Translations under genes and position numbers: made by a program | Shown: piece after piece, positions 1-8,029 of the stretch | Numbering within the stretch: position 1 is the first letter of the stretch | How the letters are laid out: each line of letters opens with the position of its first letter | From: Arenimonas fontis | GTDB taxonomy: Bacteria; Pseudomonadota; Gammaproteobacteria; Xanthomonadales; Xanthomonadaceae | Assembly: GCF_008386465.1 (NCBI RefSeq) | Contig: NZ_VUOD01000005.1 | Span: forward strand, 1-64,000 | DNA length: 64,000 nucleotides | Direction of reading: 5' to 3' | The notes under the pieces: model-generated | What the model saw: the letters and a program-made list of their open reading frames with translations, nothing else | Database searches by the model: none | What the model was told of the DNA's origin: nothing

Positions 1-130
1 ATCTGACCCTTTGATCTGACCCTTTGATCTGACCCTTTGATCTGACCCTTTGATCTGACCCTTTGATCTGACCCTTTGATCTGACCCTTTGATCTGACCC
101 TTTGATCTGACCCTTTGATCTGACCCTAGG
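1..130. repeat. Tandem 13-bp repeat array (ATCTGACCCTTTG), about 10 copies, running in from the left edge
   Basis: Nine perfect head-to-tail copies of ATCTGACCCTTTG fill positions 1-117. A tenth copy (118-130) ends in AGG instead of TTG. The array begins at the window edge, so the true copy number is unknown. Because 13 is not a multiple of three, every reading frame through it stays similar and translates as a 13-residue period. The same unit recurs at 24141-24241 in the same orientation. There are no spacers, so it is not CRISPR. Confidence 0.97.
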
Positions 131-149
131 GTCAGATCAAAGGGTCAGA
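106..149. repeat. Perfect 44-bp palindrome closing the 13-bp array
   Basis: Positions 106-127 and 128-149 are exact reverse complements (22-bp arms, no spacer, centred on CTAG). The array is therefore followed by about 1.5 inverted copies of its own unit, which could extrude a cruciform or form a strong hairpin in RNA. The palindrome ends 78 bp before the gspA-like start. Confidence 0.95.
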
Positions 150-226
150 ACAGGGTTGGGGTTGGCGCCGGACGCGGGCCCCGGGTGTGTGGCAGGCTTG
201 TGGCTCCCATCCGGCCTGCCGATCGC

Positions 227-1846
227 ATGTATCTCGAGCATTACGGCCTGCGTGAGCCGCCTTTTTCGATCACCCCGGATCCGCGCTTCGTCTTCCTGAG
301 CGAACGCCACCGGGACGCACTCGCGCACCTGCTGTTCGGCATCGGCCAGGGTGGTGGCGGTGGTTTCGTGCAGTTGACCGGCGAGGTCGGTACCGGCAAG
401 ACCACGCTTTGCCGCCTGCTGCTGGAACGGCTGCCCGAAAAGACCCGGATCGCCCTGGTGCTGAACCCGCGCCAGAACCCGGTGGAGCTGCTGGAAACCA
501 TCTGCGAGGAGCTGCGCATAGATGTCGCCGGCGGCCGCGGCAGCCTCAAGGCCCTGGTGGACGCGCTCAACCGTTTTCTGCTGGACGCCTATGCCGAAGG
601 CCTGCGGGTGGTGCTGGTGATCGACGAGGCCCAGGACCTCAGCGTCGAGGCGCTCGAGCAGGTTCGCCTGCTGACCAACCTGGAAACCCCGACCCAGAAG
701 CTGCTGCAGGTGCTGCTGCTGGGCCAGCCGGAACTGCGCGACCTGCTGGCCCGCGACGATCTGCGCCAGCTCGCCCAGCGCATCACCGCCCGTTACCACC
801 TGACCCCCCTGGACGCCGAGGAGACCGAGGCCTACCTGCGCCATCGCTGGGCCGTCGCCGGGGGCAAGCGTTTCCCCTTCACGAAACTGGCGGTCAAGCG
901 TATCCACCAACACTCCGGCGGTGTGCCGCGGCTGATCAACATCGTCGCCGAACGGGCCCTGCTGGCCGGCTATGTGCACGAGCAGGTGCAGGTCGGCGAA
1001 CGCTGGGTGGAGCAGGCGGCGCGCGAGGCCCTGGCGCCGCGGCTGTCGAGACTGCCCAGGCCGCGCCTGGGCGTGCTGGTGGCGATCGCGCTGGCGGCGC
1101 TGCTGGCCTTGCTGTGGCAACTGCCCCGGCGTGACGTCGCGGAACCTGCGCCCGCCGCCGCCCCGCAAGACCACAACGGAGTGCCGCCGCGCATCGCAGC
1201 CGATCCCGTGCCCTACCTTCCCGGTGCCGACCTGCCGGCGCGGATTCTGGCGGCAGGCCCGACGCCCCGTCCGGCCTGGGCTCAGCTGCTGGGGCTGTGG
1301 GCCGTGCGTGCCGGCGAAGCAACCGCAGCCGAGGCGGAGGCGTGTCCGCCGATTCTCTCGCCCGGCCTGTTCTGCCTGCGTGGCCGGGCCAGCCTGGACA
1401 AGCTGGTGGCGCTTGGCCGCCCCGCCCTGCTCCGCCTGGAAGCCCCGGGAGGCGAGGCCTGGGCCGTCCTGCTTGGCGCCGACGCCTTGCGGGTGCGCCT
1501 GTGGCTGGGCGGGGGCCGCTTCGATACCGACCGTGTGGCCATGGACGGCTACTGGCGCGGCGACTATGCCGCGATCTGGCGGGGCCCTGCCTTTCTCGGT
1601 GCCGCGGTGCCGGCCGGCAGCAGCGGACCGGCCGTGGACTGGGTGCTCGATCGCCTGCGCGACCGTGTCGGCATGGCCGGTCCGGAGGCCGGGCCGGCCG
1701 TGCTCGATGCCAGCGCCACTGTCGCGGTCCGTCGCCTGCAGGCCATGCACGGCCTGGCTGCCGACGGGGTGATCGGCCCGGAAACCCTGTTGGCCCTGTC
1801 CTCCACCGACGGCGAAGGGCCGACGTTGCGCCGGAGTCTGGACTGA
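227..1846 (+). CDS. gspA: GspA/ExeA-type AAA+ ATPase with periplasmic peptidoglycan-binding domain
   Basis: This 539-residue protein belongs to the ExeA/GspA family, which with GspB opens the peptidoglycan for assembly of the type II secretion secretin. A cytoplasmic AAA+ domain carries Walker A GEVGTGKT (residues 52-59) and Walker B ending VIDEAQ (about 128-136). One membrane helix lies near residues 281-299. A periplasmic middle region follows and may be a degenerate C39-like fold. The tail (about 490-535) is a PG_binding_1 domain with the LQAMHGLAADGVIGPET pattern. I chose ATG 227 because family members begin MYLEHYGL; an in-frame upstream start at 185 adds only an atypical extension. It overlaps gspB by one base (TGATG), so the two are probably co-translated. 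Confidence 0.9.
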   Translation: MYLEHYGLREPPFSITPDPRFVFLSERHRDALAHLLFGIGQGGGGGFVQLTGEVGTGKTTLCRLLLERLPEKTRIALVLNPRQNPVELLETICEELRIDVAGGRGSLKALVDALNRFLLDAYAEGLRVVLVIDEAQDLSVEALEQVRLLTNLETPTQKLLQVLLLGQPELRDLLARDDLRQLAQRITARYHLTPLDAEETEAYLRHRWAVAGGKRFPFTKLAVKRIHQHSGGVPRLINIVAERALLAGYVHEQVQVGERWVEQAAREALAPRLSRLPRPRLGVLVAIALAALLALLWQLPRRDVAEPAPAAAPQDHNGVPPRIAADPVPYLPGADLPARILAAGPTPRPAWAQLLGLWAVRAGEATAAEAEACPPILSPGLFCLRGRASLDKLVALGRPALLRLEAPGGEAWAVLLGADALRVRLWLGGGRFDTDRVAMDGYWRGDYAAIWRGPAFLGAAVPAGSSGPAVDWVLDRLRDRVGMAGPEAGPAVLDASATVAVRRLQAMHGLAADGVIGPETLLALSSTDGEGPTLRRSLD

Positions 1847-2679
1847 TGTCGCTGATCCTCGATGCCCTGCGCAAATCCGAAACCGAACGCCGGCGCGGCC
1901 AAGCGCCGGACCTGTTCGCCGACCCGGTGGCCCCCGGCCCCCGCCGGTGGCGTTCCTGGCTGCCGTGGACCGGCTATGCCCTGGCCGGGCTGTTGGCGCT
2001 GGCCCTGGTTTTCCTGACCTGGCGCCCGTCCGGCAGCCGCGAAACCACCGAAGCGCCGGTCGCCGCCGTCGTCGGCGCAGCGCCTGCGGGCGCGGTGCCG
2101 GCACCGACCAGCCCGCCGCCGACCAACCCGCCGGCAAGCCCCCCGCCCGCCCCCTCCGCAGCCGCTTCCGGCCAGGCCGCGGCCGCCGCTTCCGCGTCTC
2201 CGGCGGCGGCTTCCGGCACCGCCCCATTGCCGGTGTCGGCGCCGATCGTCGGCGCCGCGAGTTCGGCGACCGGCCCTGGGCGCGTCCCTTCGCCGAGACC
2301 GCTGTCGAAAGCCCCGCTGCCGCCAACGACCGGACCGGCCGGGCAGGACGCCGTCCCGCACGCGCCGGAACCGGACACCACGGCCGGTGTCCGGCCCGCG
2401 GATACCGATACCCAGGCAGGCGCCGGCGCGGCCGCCGATCATGCTGCCGCGCCCCCGCCTCGCCTGACCGAACTGCGGGCGGACCGGCGCGCCGGCCTGC
2501 CGCCGCTCAAGCTGAGCATGCACGTCTATGCCGAAGATCCGGCCCGCCGCTTCGTCATCCTCGACGGCCGCCGGCTGACCGAGGGCGGCGCCGTCGCCGA
2601 CGGTGTCCATCTGCGCGAAATCCGCCGCGACGGCATCGTGTTGTCGGTGGACGGCGACGACTACTGGCTGGAGCGCTGA
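1846..2679 (+). CDS. gspB: GspB-type general secretion pathway protein
   Basis: This 277-residue protein starts with MSLILDALRKSE, the hallmark amphipathic N-terminus of the GspB/ExeB family. One membrane helix (about 40-58) follows, then a long Pro/Ala-rich periplasmic linker (about 70-205). The C-terminal T2SSB domain (about 215-277) includes MHVYAEDPARRFVILDGR and ends at DDYWLER. It partners the adjacent GspA in secretin assembly. The ATG overlaps the gspA stop by one base. No other type II secretion genes are present in this window, so the secreton core must lie elsewhere if the pair serves that system. Confidence 0.88.
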   Translation: MSLILDALRKSETERRRGQAPDLFADPVAPGPRRWRSWLPWTGYALAGLLALALVFLTWRPSGSRETTEAPVAAVVGAAPAGAVPAPTSPPPTNPPASPPPAPSAAASGQAAAAASASPAAASGTAPLPVSAPIVGAASSATGPGRVPSPRPLSKAPLPPTTGPAGQDAVPHAPEPDTTAGVRPADTDTQAGAGAAADHAAAPPPRLTELRADRRAGLPPLKLSMHVYAEDPARRFVILDGRRLTEGGAVADGVHLREIRRDGIVLSVDGDDYWLER

Positions 2680-2683
2680 TCCG

Positions 2684-3361
2684 GTGTTCGTCGCCCTGCC
2701 CGGCCGTCAACGCCGCCGCCTGCGCTGGGCCACGCCGCTGCTGGTGGCGCTGATGTGCGCCGCCTACCTGTGGATCGCCCTGCTGCCGGACGATGCCGCC
2801 TGGCGCGGCGCCCTGCTGCGTTGGGGCACGCTGTCGGGCAGCGTCACCGAGTGGCGGGCGGCATTGCGCGACGAACGCCTGCTGACCCTGCTCAGCGCCC
2901 TGTTCATGCATGCCGGTCCCCTGCACTTGCTGGGCAACGTGCTGTTCCTGCTGATCTTCGGCCTGCCCAGCGAACGCGCCATCGGCCCCTGGCGGCAACT
3001 GCTGCTGTTCCTGGGCGGCGGCGCCCTGGCCAACCTGGCGGCGGCACTGCTGATGGGCAGTCCGGCCCGCGCCATCATTGGCGCCAGCGGCGGCGTGTCC
3101 GCCCTGATCGGCGCCTACCTGGCGCTGTACCCGGGTGCCCGCCTGGGCATCGTGTTGCCGCTGGGCCTGTGGCTGGAATTCATCAAGGCGCCGGCGGCCC
3201 TGCTGATCGGCCTGTGGGCGCTGCTGCAGCTGGTGTTCACGTTCGTAGGCCCCAGTTTCGGCGCCGTGGCCTGGTGGGCCCATCTGGCCGGTTTTTCGGT
3301 GGGCCTGGCCTACGCGCTGGCGGTCAGGCCCGGCCTGGCCCGGCGCGCGCGCGGCCTGTGA
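2684..3361 (+). CDS. Rhomboid family intramembrane serine protease
   Basis: This is a polytopic membrane protein of 225 residues with the rhomboid signature. It has an HAGPLHLLGN segment in the second helix, the nucleophile Ser135 in IGASGG, and the partner His200 in AHLAGF. Rhomboids cleave substrate helices inside the membrane. The GTG at 2684 lies 4 bp after the gspB stop and gives a short basic N-terminus before the first helix, so it was preferred over longer upstream extensions that overlap gspB. The spacing suggests expression with gspAB, although no functional link is known. The substrate cannot be inferred. Confidence 0.85.
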   Translation: MFVALPGRQRRRLRWATPLLVALMCAAYLWIALLPDDAAWRGALLRWGTLSGSVTEWRAALRDERLLTLLSALFMHAGPLHLLGNVLFLLIFGLPSERAIGPWRQLLLFLGGGALANLAAALLMGSPARAIIGASGGVSALIGAYLALYPGARLGIVLPLGLWLEFIKAPAALLIGLWALLQLVFTFVGPSFGAVAWWAHLAGFSVGLAYALAVRPGLARRARGL

Positions 3362-3370
3362 ACGCGGCCG

Positions 3371-3376
3371 TATAAT
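3371..3376 (+). promoter_or_regulatory. TATAAT -10 element 7 nt before the DUF1820 start
   Basis: A consensus TATAAT lies exactly 7 nt before ATG 3384, so transcription would begin at or next to the start codon (leaderless mRNA). No convincing -35 hexamer is seen in the GC-rich sequence upstream. Confidence 0.5.
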
Positions 3377-3383
3377 CGCCGGC

Positions 3384-3707
3384 ATGAACGGCCGCGTGCT
3401 CTACAAGGTGACCTTTCTCAACGCCGGCAAGGTGTACGAGCTGTATGCCCGCCGGGTGTCGGCCAGCAGCCTCTGGGGTTTCACCGAGGTGGCCGACCTG
3501 GTGTTCGACGTCAACGAGGGCGTGGTGGTGGATCCGACCGAGGAGCGCCTGCGCGACGAGTTCGCCCACACCCGCGTGCTGCATCTGCCGATGCAGAGCG
3601 TGGTGCGGGTGGAGGAAGTGGACCGCAAGGGCCAGCTCAGCATCCGCGACGCCGGCACCGGCGAGAAGGTGGTCACGCCCTTTCCCCTGCCGGGCAAGCC
3701 CCGCTGA
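3384..3707 (+). CDS. DUF1820 family protein
   Basis: This is a small soluble protein of 107 residues. It matches the gammaproteobacterial DUF1820 family in length and in its conserved start (YKVTFLNAGKVYELYAR) and middle (SLWGFTEVADLVFD). No catalytic motif or membrane segment is visible, and the function of the family is not established. A TATAAT 7 nt before the ATG suggests its own, possibly leaderless, transcript. Confidence 0.85.
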   Translation: MNGRVLYKVTFLNAGKVYELYARRVSASSLWGFTEVADLVFDVNEGVVVDPTEERLRDEFAHTRVLHLPMQSVVRVEEVDRKGQLSIRDAGTGEKVVTPFPLPGKPR

Positions 3708-3718
3708 GATCCGCCGCC

Positions 3719-4258
3719 GTGACGCCGGCGCAGGTACTCGAATTCTGGTTCGTCCAGACCCGCCCGGAGCAATGGTGGGCGGCGGACCCGGGCTTCGACG
3801 AGCGGGTGCGCGCCGGTTTCGGCGAATGCCTGCTGCAGGCCGCCCGCGGCGAACTCTGGCATTGGCGCGCCGACGCGGAAGGACGCCTGGCCGAGATCAT
3901 CGTGCTCGACCAGTTCCCGCGAAACATCCATCGCGGCAGCCCGCAGGCCTTCGCCCATGACGGCATGGCCCTGGTGCTGGCGCAGGAAGCCGTCGCCGCC
4001 GGCGCGGCGGGCGCGCTCGAGCCGGTAAGGGCCGGCTTCCTGCTGATGCCGTTCATGCACAGCGAATCGCCGGCGGTGCACGTCGAGGCCGAACGCTTGT
4101 TCGCCCGCTTCGGCAGCGCCGAAAACCTGGAGTTCGAGCGCCGGCACAAGGCCATCATCAACCGCTTCGGTCGCTACCCTCACCGCAACGCCATTCTCGG
4201 CCGCGAATCCACGCCCGAGGAACGGGAGTTCCTGCGCCAGCCCGGTTCCAGTTTCTGA
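3719..4258 (+). CDS. DUF924 family protein
   Basis: This 179-residue soluble alpha-helical protein has the DUF924 landmarks LEFWF near the N-terminus, IIVLDQFPRNIHRG in the middle, and FLLMPFMHSE followed by NRFGRYPHRNAILGR near the end. DUF924 proteins have a TPR-like fold and no firmly assigned activity. The start is GTG 3719, which puts the conserved EFWF close to the N-terminus as in relatives. It lies 11 bp after DUF1820 and is probably co-transcribed. Confidence 0.85.
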   Translation: MTPAQVLEFWFVQTRPEQWWAADPGFDERVRAGFGECLLQAARGELWHWRADAEGRLAEIIVLDQFPRNIHRGSPQAFAHDGMALVLAQEAVAAGAAGALEPVRAGFLLMPFMHSESPAVHVEAERLFARFGSAENLEFERRHKAIINRFGRYPHRNAILGRESTPEEREFLRQPGSSF

Positions 4259-4267
4259 GCGGCGCGC

Positions 4268-4537
4268 TCAGCGCAGGAAGTGCTGGCCGGCGCCGTCGGG
4301 ACACAGCAGCTCGAGGGCTCGTATCTTGCCTTTGCCCTCGCGGCTGAACCGTACCCGTCTGGTCGGCTCGTCCGGTACGGTGAACAGGTCCGCGCCCAGG
4401 GGAAGCAGTTGCCAGGGCGGCCGTCGCTCGTACCGCAGCCACAGCCCGCCGCCCTGCGCGGTCCCCCGCACCGGCCCGTAGTCCCCGGCATGGTCGTCGG
4501 CCGGAAACTCCGGCGGCGCGGAAGGGTCGCAATCCGC
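4268..4537 (-). pseudogene. Relict C-terminal domain resembling the tail of serine beta-lactamase-like hydrolases
   Basis: Directly after the stop of the GlxA-type regulator, the same frame stays open for about 89 codons. It encodes a sensible domain: DDHAGDYGPVRG, GGGLWLRY, LLPLGADLFTVPDEPTRRVRF, KIRALELL, ending HFLR. The pattern (GxYG, hydrophobic strands, LxPxGxxLF, RVxF, terminal R) resembles the C-terminal beta-rich domain found behind serine beta-lactamase-like hydrolases (DUF3471-like). There is no catalytic domain in front, only the intact regulator. It is probably the remnant of a lost gene. A short peptide from GTG 4471 is possible but less likely. The family assignment is from pattern only. 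Confidence 0.45.
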
Positions 4538-5548
4538 TCAGCCGGCCGGTACGGGTAGCTGGAACTTGCGCCGGTACTGGCCCGGCGTGATGCCGGTGAC
4601 GCGGCGGAACAGCCGGCGGAAGAAGGCCGGATCCTCGTAGCCGACCCGCCAGCCCACCTCGTCCACCGGCTCGGCCGTGCGCTCGAGCCGGCGCTTGGCC
4701 TCCTCCACCCGCAGCCGCTGCACGTAGGCCAGCGGCGCCAGGCCGGTCGCGGCCTGGAAGCGGCGTTTGAAGGTGCGTTCGGCCAGACCGGTGCGCTGGG
4801 CCATCTTCTCGACCGGGGAAGGCACCGGATAGTTGCGTTCCAGCCAGCGCTGCGCCTCGAGAATGACCGCGTCGCCGTGATCGCGCCGACCTTCGAACAC
4901 GATGTACGGCCCAAGCCCGTCGCGATGCCATTGCAGGGCGAAGAACCTTGCCGCCGACTGCGCCACCGCCGGGCCCGCCTCGCGGGCGATCAGGTACAGC
5001 ACCAGATCGTGCCAGGACATCGAGGCACCCGACGACACCAGTTCGGCGCGTTCGCCGGAAACCACCAGCGGCTGCTCCGGCCGCAACAGCACCCTCGGGT
5101 AGAGGTCGGCGAAATGCCCGGCGTAAGTCCAGTGGATGGTGACGGTGCGTCCGTCCAGCAGCCCGGCTTCGGCGATCAGGAACACGCCCGAGCAGGCCGA
5201 ACACAGCATCGCGCCACGGGCGTGCATGCGTCCGAGCCACGCCACCAGCGCGGGATACCTACCCTTCTTCCAACCCTCCGCCGACAACAGTACCGAAGGC
5301 ACGATGACGATGCCGGTGCGGTCCAGCTCGTCTATTCCGCGTTGGGCCACCGCCTGCAACCCGCCTGCCAGGACCATCGGCCCTGGCCGCTCGGCGACGA
5401 TTTCCACCCGGAACGGAGGATCGGCCGGAATGGCGTCGTCCAGGCCGCGCAGGAGAGGGAAAGCGCCGAGCACGTCGTACAGGCCGTGCAAGGTGGAGAT
5501 CGAGGCTTCCGGGATCGCCAGCAGGCTGACGTGGATCGGCTGCGTCAT
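4538..5548 (-). CDS. GlxA-family transcriptional regulator (DJ-1/PfpI domain plus AraC HTH)
   Basis: This 336-residue protein has an N-terminal DJ-1/PfpI amidotransferase-like domain (about 5-180) with the ARGAMLCSACSGVFLIAEAGLLDG elbow, and a C-terminal AraC/XylS double helix-turn-helix (about 235-330) ending GITPGQYRRKF. The architecture is that of GlxA/FtrA/CdhR regulators, which sense small metabolites. It is transcribed divergently from the methyltransferase gene at 5677, with 128 bp between the starts, so that gene is the obvious candidate target. The inducer is unknown. Confidence 0.85.
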   Translation of the reverse strand: MTQPIHVSLLAIPEASISTLHGLYDVLGAFPLLRGLDDAIPADPPFRVEIVAERPGPMVLAGGLQAVAQRGIDELDRTGIVIVPSVLLSAEGWKKGRYPALVAWLGRMHARGAMLCSACSGVFLIAEAGLLDGRTVTIHWTYAGHFADLYPRVLLRPEQPLVVSGERAELVSSGASMSWHDLVLYLIAREAGPAVAQSAARFFALQWHRDGLGPYIVFEGRRDHGDAVILEAQRWLERNYPVPSPVEKMAQRTGLAERTFKRRFQAATGLAPLAYVQRLRVEEAKRRLERTAEPVDEVGWRVGYEDPAFFRRLFRRVTGITPGQYRRKFQLPVPAG

Positions 5549-5676
5549 GACGGCTCCTGGCAGAAATGGCTCCGTCCCGGCCCAGTTTCGCTCTCCCGGA
5601 CGGCGGCGGCAACGATCAGCTTTTCCAGTCCAGGCCCCCCGGCCCGCAACGAAAGCGAAGAGGAGACGAGCGGAAA

Positions 5677-6735
5677 ATGGAAATGCGACAAGCCCGACTG
5701 GACGCGGTGCTCGACCGCGCCCTCACCGACCTGTCCGGCAGCTACGGCGGATTCATGATCCACCTCGGCAACCGCCTGGGCCTGTACCGGGCCATGGCCG
5801 GCGCCGGCCCCTTGAGCGCCGAGGAAGTGGCGCATCGCGCCGGCTGTGCCGAACGCTACGTGCAGGAGTGGCTGAACTCGCAGGTGGCCGGCGGTTACGT
5901 CGCCTATCACCCGGCCAGCCGCACCTACGAGCTGGGCACGGAGGAAGCCGCCGTGCTGGCCGACGAGGACAGCGCCCTGTTCTTCCCCAACGCCTGGCAG
6001 GTGGTGGCCTCGATGTGGGCCGACGAGGAACGTTCGGTCGAGGCCTTCCGCACCGGCCGGGGCGTAGCCTGGGGCGAGCACGACGGCCGGCTGTTCTGCG
6101 GCGTGGCGGCCTTCTACCGCAACGGCTACAGGACCCACCTGGTCCGGGACTGGCTACCGGCCCTGGACGGGATGGTGGCCAGGCTGGAAGCCGGCGCGCG
6201 CGTCGCCGATGTCGGCTGCGGCCACGGCCACTCCACCCTGCTGATGGCCCAGGCCTTTCCGCAGTCGCGTTTCTGGGGCTTCGACCCGCACGCCGCTTCC
6301 ATCGAGGAGGCACGACGCAATGCCGAGGCCGCCGGCCTGGGCGACCGGGTGGTGTTCGAGGTGCGCGATGCCGCCGGCTACCCGGCGCTGGAGTACGACC
6401 TGATCTGCTTCTTCGACTGCCTGCACGACCTGGGCGCGCCCGACCTGGCGCTGCGCCACGCCGCGGAAAGCCTGGCCCCGGACGGCAGCGTCATGATGGT
6501 GGAGCCGTTCGCGCACGACCGGGTCGAGGACAACGTCGGCCCGGTCGGGCGGCTGTACTACTCCGCTTCGTCGGTGCTGTGTTGCGCCCACGCCATTTCC
6601 GAAGGCGGTCGGCATGTGCTCGGCGCCCAGGCCGGCGAAGCCCGGCTGGCGCAACTTGCCCGCGCCAACGGCCTGAGCCGGTTCCGGCGCGCCGCCGAAA
6701 CGTCCTTCAACCTGGTGCTGGAAGCGCGGCCCTGA
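5677..6735 (+). CDS. SAM-dependent methyltransferase with N-terminal winged helix (Rv2258c-like)
   Basis: This is a 352-residue class I methyltransferase. The N-terminal part (about 15-110) is a winged-helix dimerisation region typical of Rv2258c-like enzymes. The Rossmann domain contains the SAM motif VADVGCGHGHS (about 178-188), an acidic FWGFDPH strand, and DLICFFDCLHDLG near motif IV. I chose ATG 5677 because the conserved region starts right after it and AGGAGACGAG precedes it. An in-frame start at 5566 would overlap the regulatory region. The divergent GlxA-type regulator suggests inducible control. The substrate cannot be read from sequence. Confidence 0.82.
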   Translation: MEMRQARLDAVLDRALTDLSGSYGGFMIHLGNRLGLYRAMAGAGPLSAEEVAHRAGCAERYVQEWLNSQVAGGYVAYHPASRTYELGTEEAAVLADEDSALFFPNAWQVVASMWADEERSVEAFRTGRGVAWGEHDGRLFCGVAAFYRNGYRTHLVRDWLPALDGMVARLEAGARVADVGCGHGHSTLLMAQAFPQSRFWGFDPHAASIEEARRNAEAAGLGDRVVFEVRDAAGYPALEYDLICFFDCLHDLGAPDLALRHAAESLAPDGSVMMVEPFAHDRVEDNVGPVGRLYYSASSVLCCAHAISEGGRHVLGAQAGEARLAQLARANGLSRFRRAAETSFNLVLEARP

Positions 6736-6833
6736 AACCGGGCTGGCGGGCCCGGACGGCCCGCTGGTAGTCTGCGCCGGCGGCCGCGGGGGCGCGGCCG
6801 CATCGGCCCGCGAGCCAACATCCGGGGGAAGCC

Positions 6834-7160
6834 ATGGAGTCGAAACATTCGGGGCTGGGCATCGCCGCGTTCGTCATCAGCCTGGTCGCCGGCATCGCCA
6901 TCTTCGCCGCCATCGTCGTCGCCGGCGTGATGGAGGCCTCCCGTCCGGGCGGGCTGGACGAGAACTCACCCGAAGCCGTCCTGCTCGGCCTGGTGCTGAT
7001 CGCCCTGCTGTTCATGGACGTCGTCGCCCTGGGACTTGGCATCGCCGGCCTGTTCCAGCGGGAGCGACGGAAAATCTTCGCGATCCTCGGTACCGTGTTC
7101 TCCGGGCTGACGATCCTGGGCACGGTCTTCCTGATCGTACTGGGCAACATGATGGCCTGA
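6834..7160 (+). CDS. Small multi-helix membrane protein, unknown function
   Basis: This 108-residue protein has three hydrophobic stretches (about 10-32, 48-72 and 84-107) and a charged loop between the second and third (FQRERRKIF). It loosely resembles DUF4190-type small membrane proteins, but no catalytic residues are visible. GGGGGAA lies just before the ATG and serves as ribosome-binding site. It converges on the ArsR gene with a 7-bp gap. Function not recognised. Confidence 0.65.
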   Translation: MESKHSGLGIAAFVISLVAGIAIFAAIVVAGVMEASRPGGLDENSPEAVLLGLVLIALLFMDVVALGLGIAGLFQRERRKIFAILGTVFSGLTILGTVFLIVLGNMMA

Positions 7161-7167
7161 GCGGCCG

Positions 7168-7524
7168 TCAGTCCTCCTCCACCAGCCCGCGCAGGCGCGC
7201 CAGCGCCTGATCCCATTGCGCGGCGATCGCATCCAGGTGCCGGCGCACCTCGTCCAGGCGTTCAGGACGCAGCCTCCAGATCCGCTCGCGACCGCGGCGT
7301 TCGCCCACCACCAGGCCGGCCTCGGCCAGCGCATCCAGGTGCTTGCTGACCGCCTGCCGGCTGATCGGCAGGTCCTCGGCCAGACGCAGCACCGGCAACG
7401 GCCCCTCCCGGCACAGGCGTCCGACCAGGTGCAGCCGTACCGGCTCGCCCAGCGCGGCGAACGCCGGCGCCGCGGCCAGCAAGGTTCCGCCGGCGCGACG
7501 CCGGCGCGGACGCGCCCGGCCCAT
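7168..7524 (-). CDS. ArsR-family winged-helix transcriptional regulator
   Basis: This 118-residue regulator has the ArsR/SmtB HTH: ALGEPVRLHLVGRLC, then the recognition region PISRQAVSKHLDALAEAGLVVGERRGRERIWRL (about 53-85). No cysteine pair for metal binding is seen in the recognition helix. It therefore fits the group of metal-independent ArsR repressors that are commonly paired with AHSA1/SRPBCC proteins. Its ATG overlaps the stop of the SRPBCC gene by one base, giving an SRPBCC-arsR operon. Two palindromes upstream of that operon are likely its operators. Confidence 0.88.
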   Translation of the reverse strand: MGRARPRRRRAGGTLLAAAPAFAALGEPVRLHLVGRLCREGPLPVLRLAEDLPISRQAVSKHLDALAEAGLVVGERRGRERIWRLRPERLDEVRRHLDAIAAQWDQALARLRGLVEED

Positions 7525-8027
7525 CAATCGCGCTCCGCGGCCAGGTACCTGGCCACCAGATCCATCTGCACCGTCCAGCCCTCGGCGTTGTCGGCGAAGG
7601 CCCTGGCCCGGCGGGCCGGCGGTACCCGGTCGAAACCGGACTCCTCCACCGTCAGCAGCACGCCTTCGGCGGTTTGCTCCAGGGTGAACTCCACCAGGGT
7701 CATCTGCTCGTCCGGCGGCGCGGACTCGGGCGTTTCCACCGGATCGCCGCCCGGGTGCCAGCGGAAGGAGAACAGGCGCATCGGTTCCATCCGCTCGACC
7801 ACGATGTCGAATTCCATGCCTTCGAACGCTTCCTGGGCGCGGGCGATCTCCGCATCCATGCGGGTAGGCACCAGGCGGGCGCGCAGGCGCTTGCCGGGCT
7901 GGAAGGGCCCGGCGAACCGGGCGCCGAACCAGATGCCGAAGCGCTCGGAATCGGTGAGCGCGCGCCATACCCGCGGCAAAGGCGCGTTCAGGGTAATCCT
8001 GCGGACGATGCGGTCAGTGTCGTTCAT
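7524..8027 (-). CDS. SRPBCC (AHSA1-like) ligand-binding domain protein
   Basis: This 167-residue protein is of the START/SRPBCC superfamily, AHSA1-like. The N-terminus is RIVRRITLNAPLPRVWRALTDSERFGIWFG, and conserved strands (FSFRWHPGG, TLVEFTLE, GVLLTVEESGFD) lead to a terminal helix GWTVQMDLVARYL. The family binds hydrophobic ligands in a deep cavity; the substrate is unknown. The start is ATG 8027 with an excellent AGGAGG just upstream. A long in-frame N-terminal extension exists but lacks the conserved fold. It is followed with one-base overlap by the ArsR gene, its probable regulator. Confidence 0.88.
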   Translation of the reverse strand: MNDTDRIVRRITLNAPLPRVWRALTDSERFGIWFGARFAGPFQPGKRLRARLVPTRMDAEIARAQEAFEGMEFDIVVERMEPMRLFSFRWHPGGDPVETPESAPPDEQMTLVEFTLEQTAEGVLLTVEESGFDRVPPARRARAFADNAEGWTVQMDLVARYLAAERD

Positions 8028-8029
8028 TG

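Noticed and set aside
1-130. CRISPR array
   Set aside because: Units are contiguous 13-mers with no spacers, and no cas genes exist in the window.
137-2326. Very long open frame on the minus strand opposite gspA-gspB
   Set aside because: Composition is Arg/Gln/Gly/Ala-rich without any family motif, and it lies opposite two well-supported genes. It is a GC-bias shadow. Its end reads through the 13-bp repeat.
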